This document shows positions 37,288 through 37,463 of a DNA stretch of 37,463 nucleotides, piece by piece. Where the stretch lies: contig NW_003124894.1 in assembly GCF_000003605.2 (NCBI RefSeq), forward strand, positions 338,703-376,165, read 5' to 3'. The translations under genes were made by a program, and so were the position numbers. This DNA comes from Saccoglossus kowalevskii. Lineage: Eukaryota; Hemichordata; Enteropneusta; Harrimaniidae. Numbering within the stretch: the first letter of the stretch is position 1; each line of letters opens with the position of its first letter. The notes under the pieces are model-generated. The model was not told the DNA's origin, ran no database searches, and worked only from the letters and a program-made list of their open reading frames with translations.

Positions 37288-37463
37288 CATTTGATTATAT
37301 TTCGTCTCTTGTTGTGGGTTATTCGCCATGTATGTACCATTAAATGTAACTACTTAACATTATAATGCCAACACAGTTACTATATTGTCACCTATAGTAA
37401 CCGTGGTACCATTAATTAGAGATGAAATAATGTAGTTGTGCCAATATTTGCATTCATATGGAT

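Overview
The window is AT-rich, gene-poor nuclear DNA from an animal, most likely an invertebrate. The support is one multi-exon gene with ordinary GT-AG introns, a broken Crypton-type recombinase-like sequence, two decayed LINE reverse transcriptase pieces, microsatellites, and two runs of N left by assembly. I cannot name the species. The repeat content would suit a hemichordate, cephalochordate or lophotrochozoan, but that is only an impression.

Layout. Positions 1 to about 30,000 are almost all non-coding. They hold a LINE fragment (about 4.33-4.60 kb, minus), a 23-bp minisatellite broken by a 50-N gap (10.56-10.72 kb), a 98-bp AT microsatellite (13.27 kb), two hairpins and a pentanucleotide array (17.3-17.6 kb), a second LINE fragment (21.06-21.79 kb, minus), one copy of a dispersed repeat (24.43-25.01 kb), a 983-N gap (25.22-26.21 kb), a possible divergent promoter with two short coding candidates (27.2-27.5 kb), and a broken recombinase-like sequence (29.31-29.58 kb, minus). 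Several small open frames are listed as weak candidates only.

The one well-supported gene lies at 30640-35075 on the plus strand. Four exons of 214, 144, 906 and 155 nt join in frame, with all three introns in phase 1, to encode a 472-residue monocarboxylate transporter-like protein (SLC16/MCT family, major facilitator superfamily). Fold and family motifs are clear. However, the positions that match the charged residues used by MCT1 for proton-lactate coupling (Lys in TM1, Asp and Arg in TM8) are Val, Cys and Ser, so it is probably not a typical proton-lactate symporter. Upstream lie a perfect RFX-type X-box palindrome (30110), a TATA-like box (30368) and two upstream ATGs. Intron 2 carries a degenerate tandem repeat of about ten units. 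Intron 3 has a polyadenylation hexamer overlapping the in-frame stop met on read-through. An AATAAA follows the gene at 35331.

From 35.8 kb to the end are a diverged tandem duplication of about 300-bp period and, at 36.77-37.29 kb, a second copy of the dispersed repeat seen at 24.4 kb, in the same orientation.
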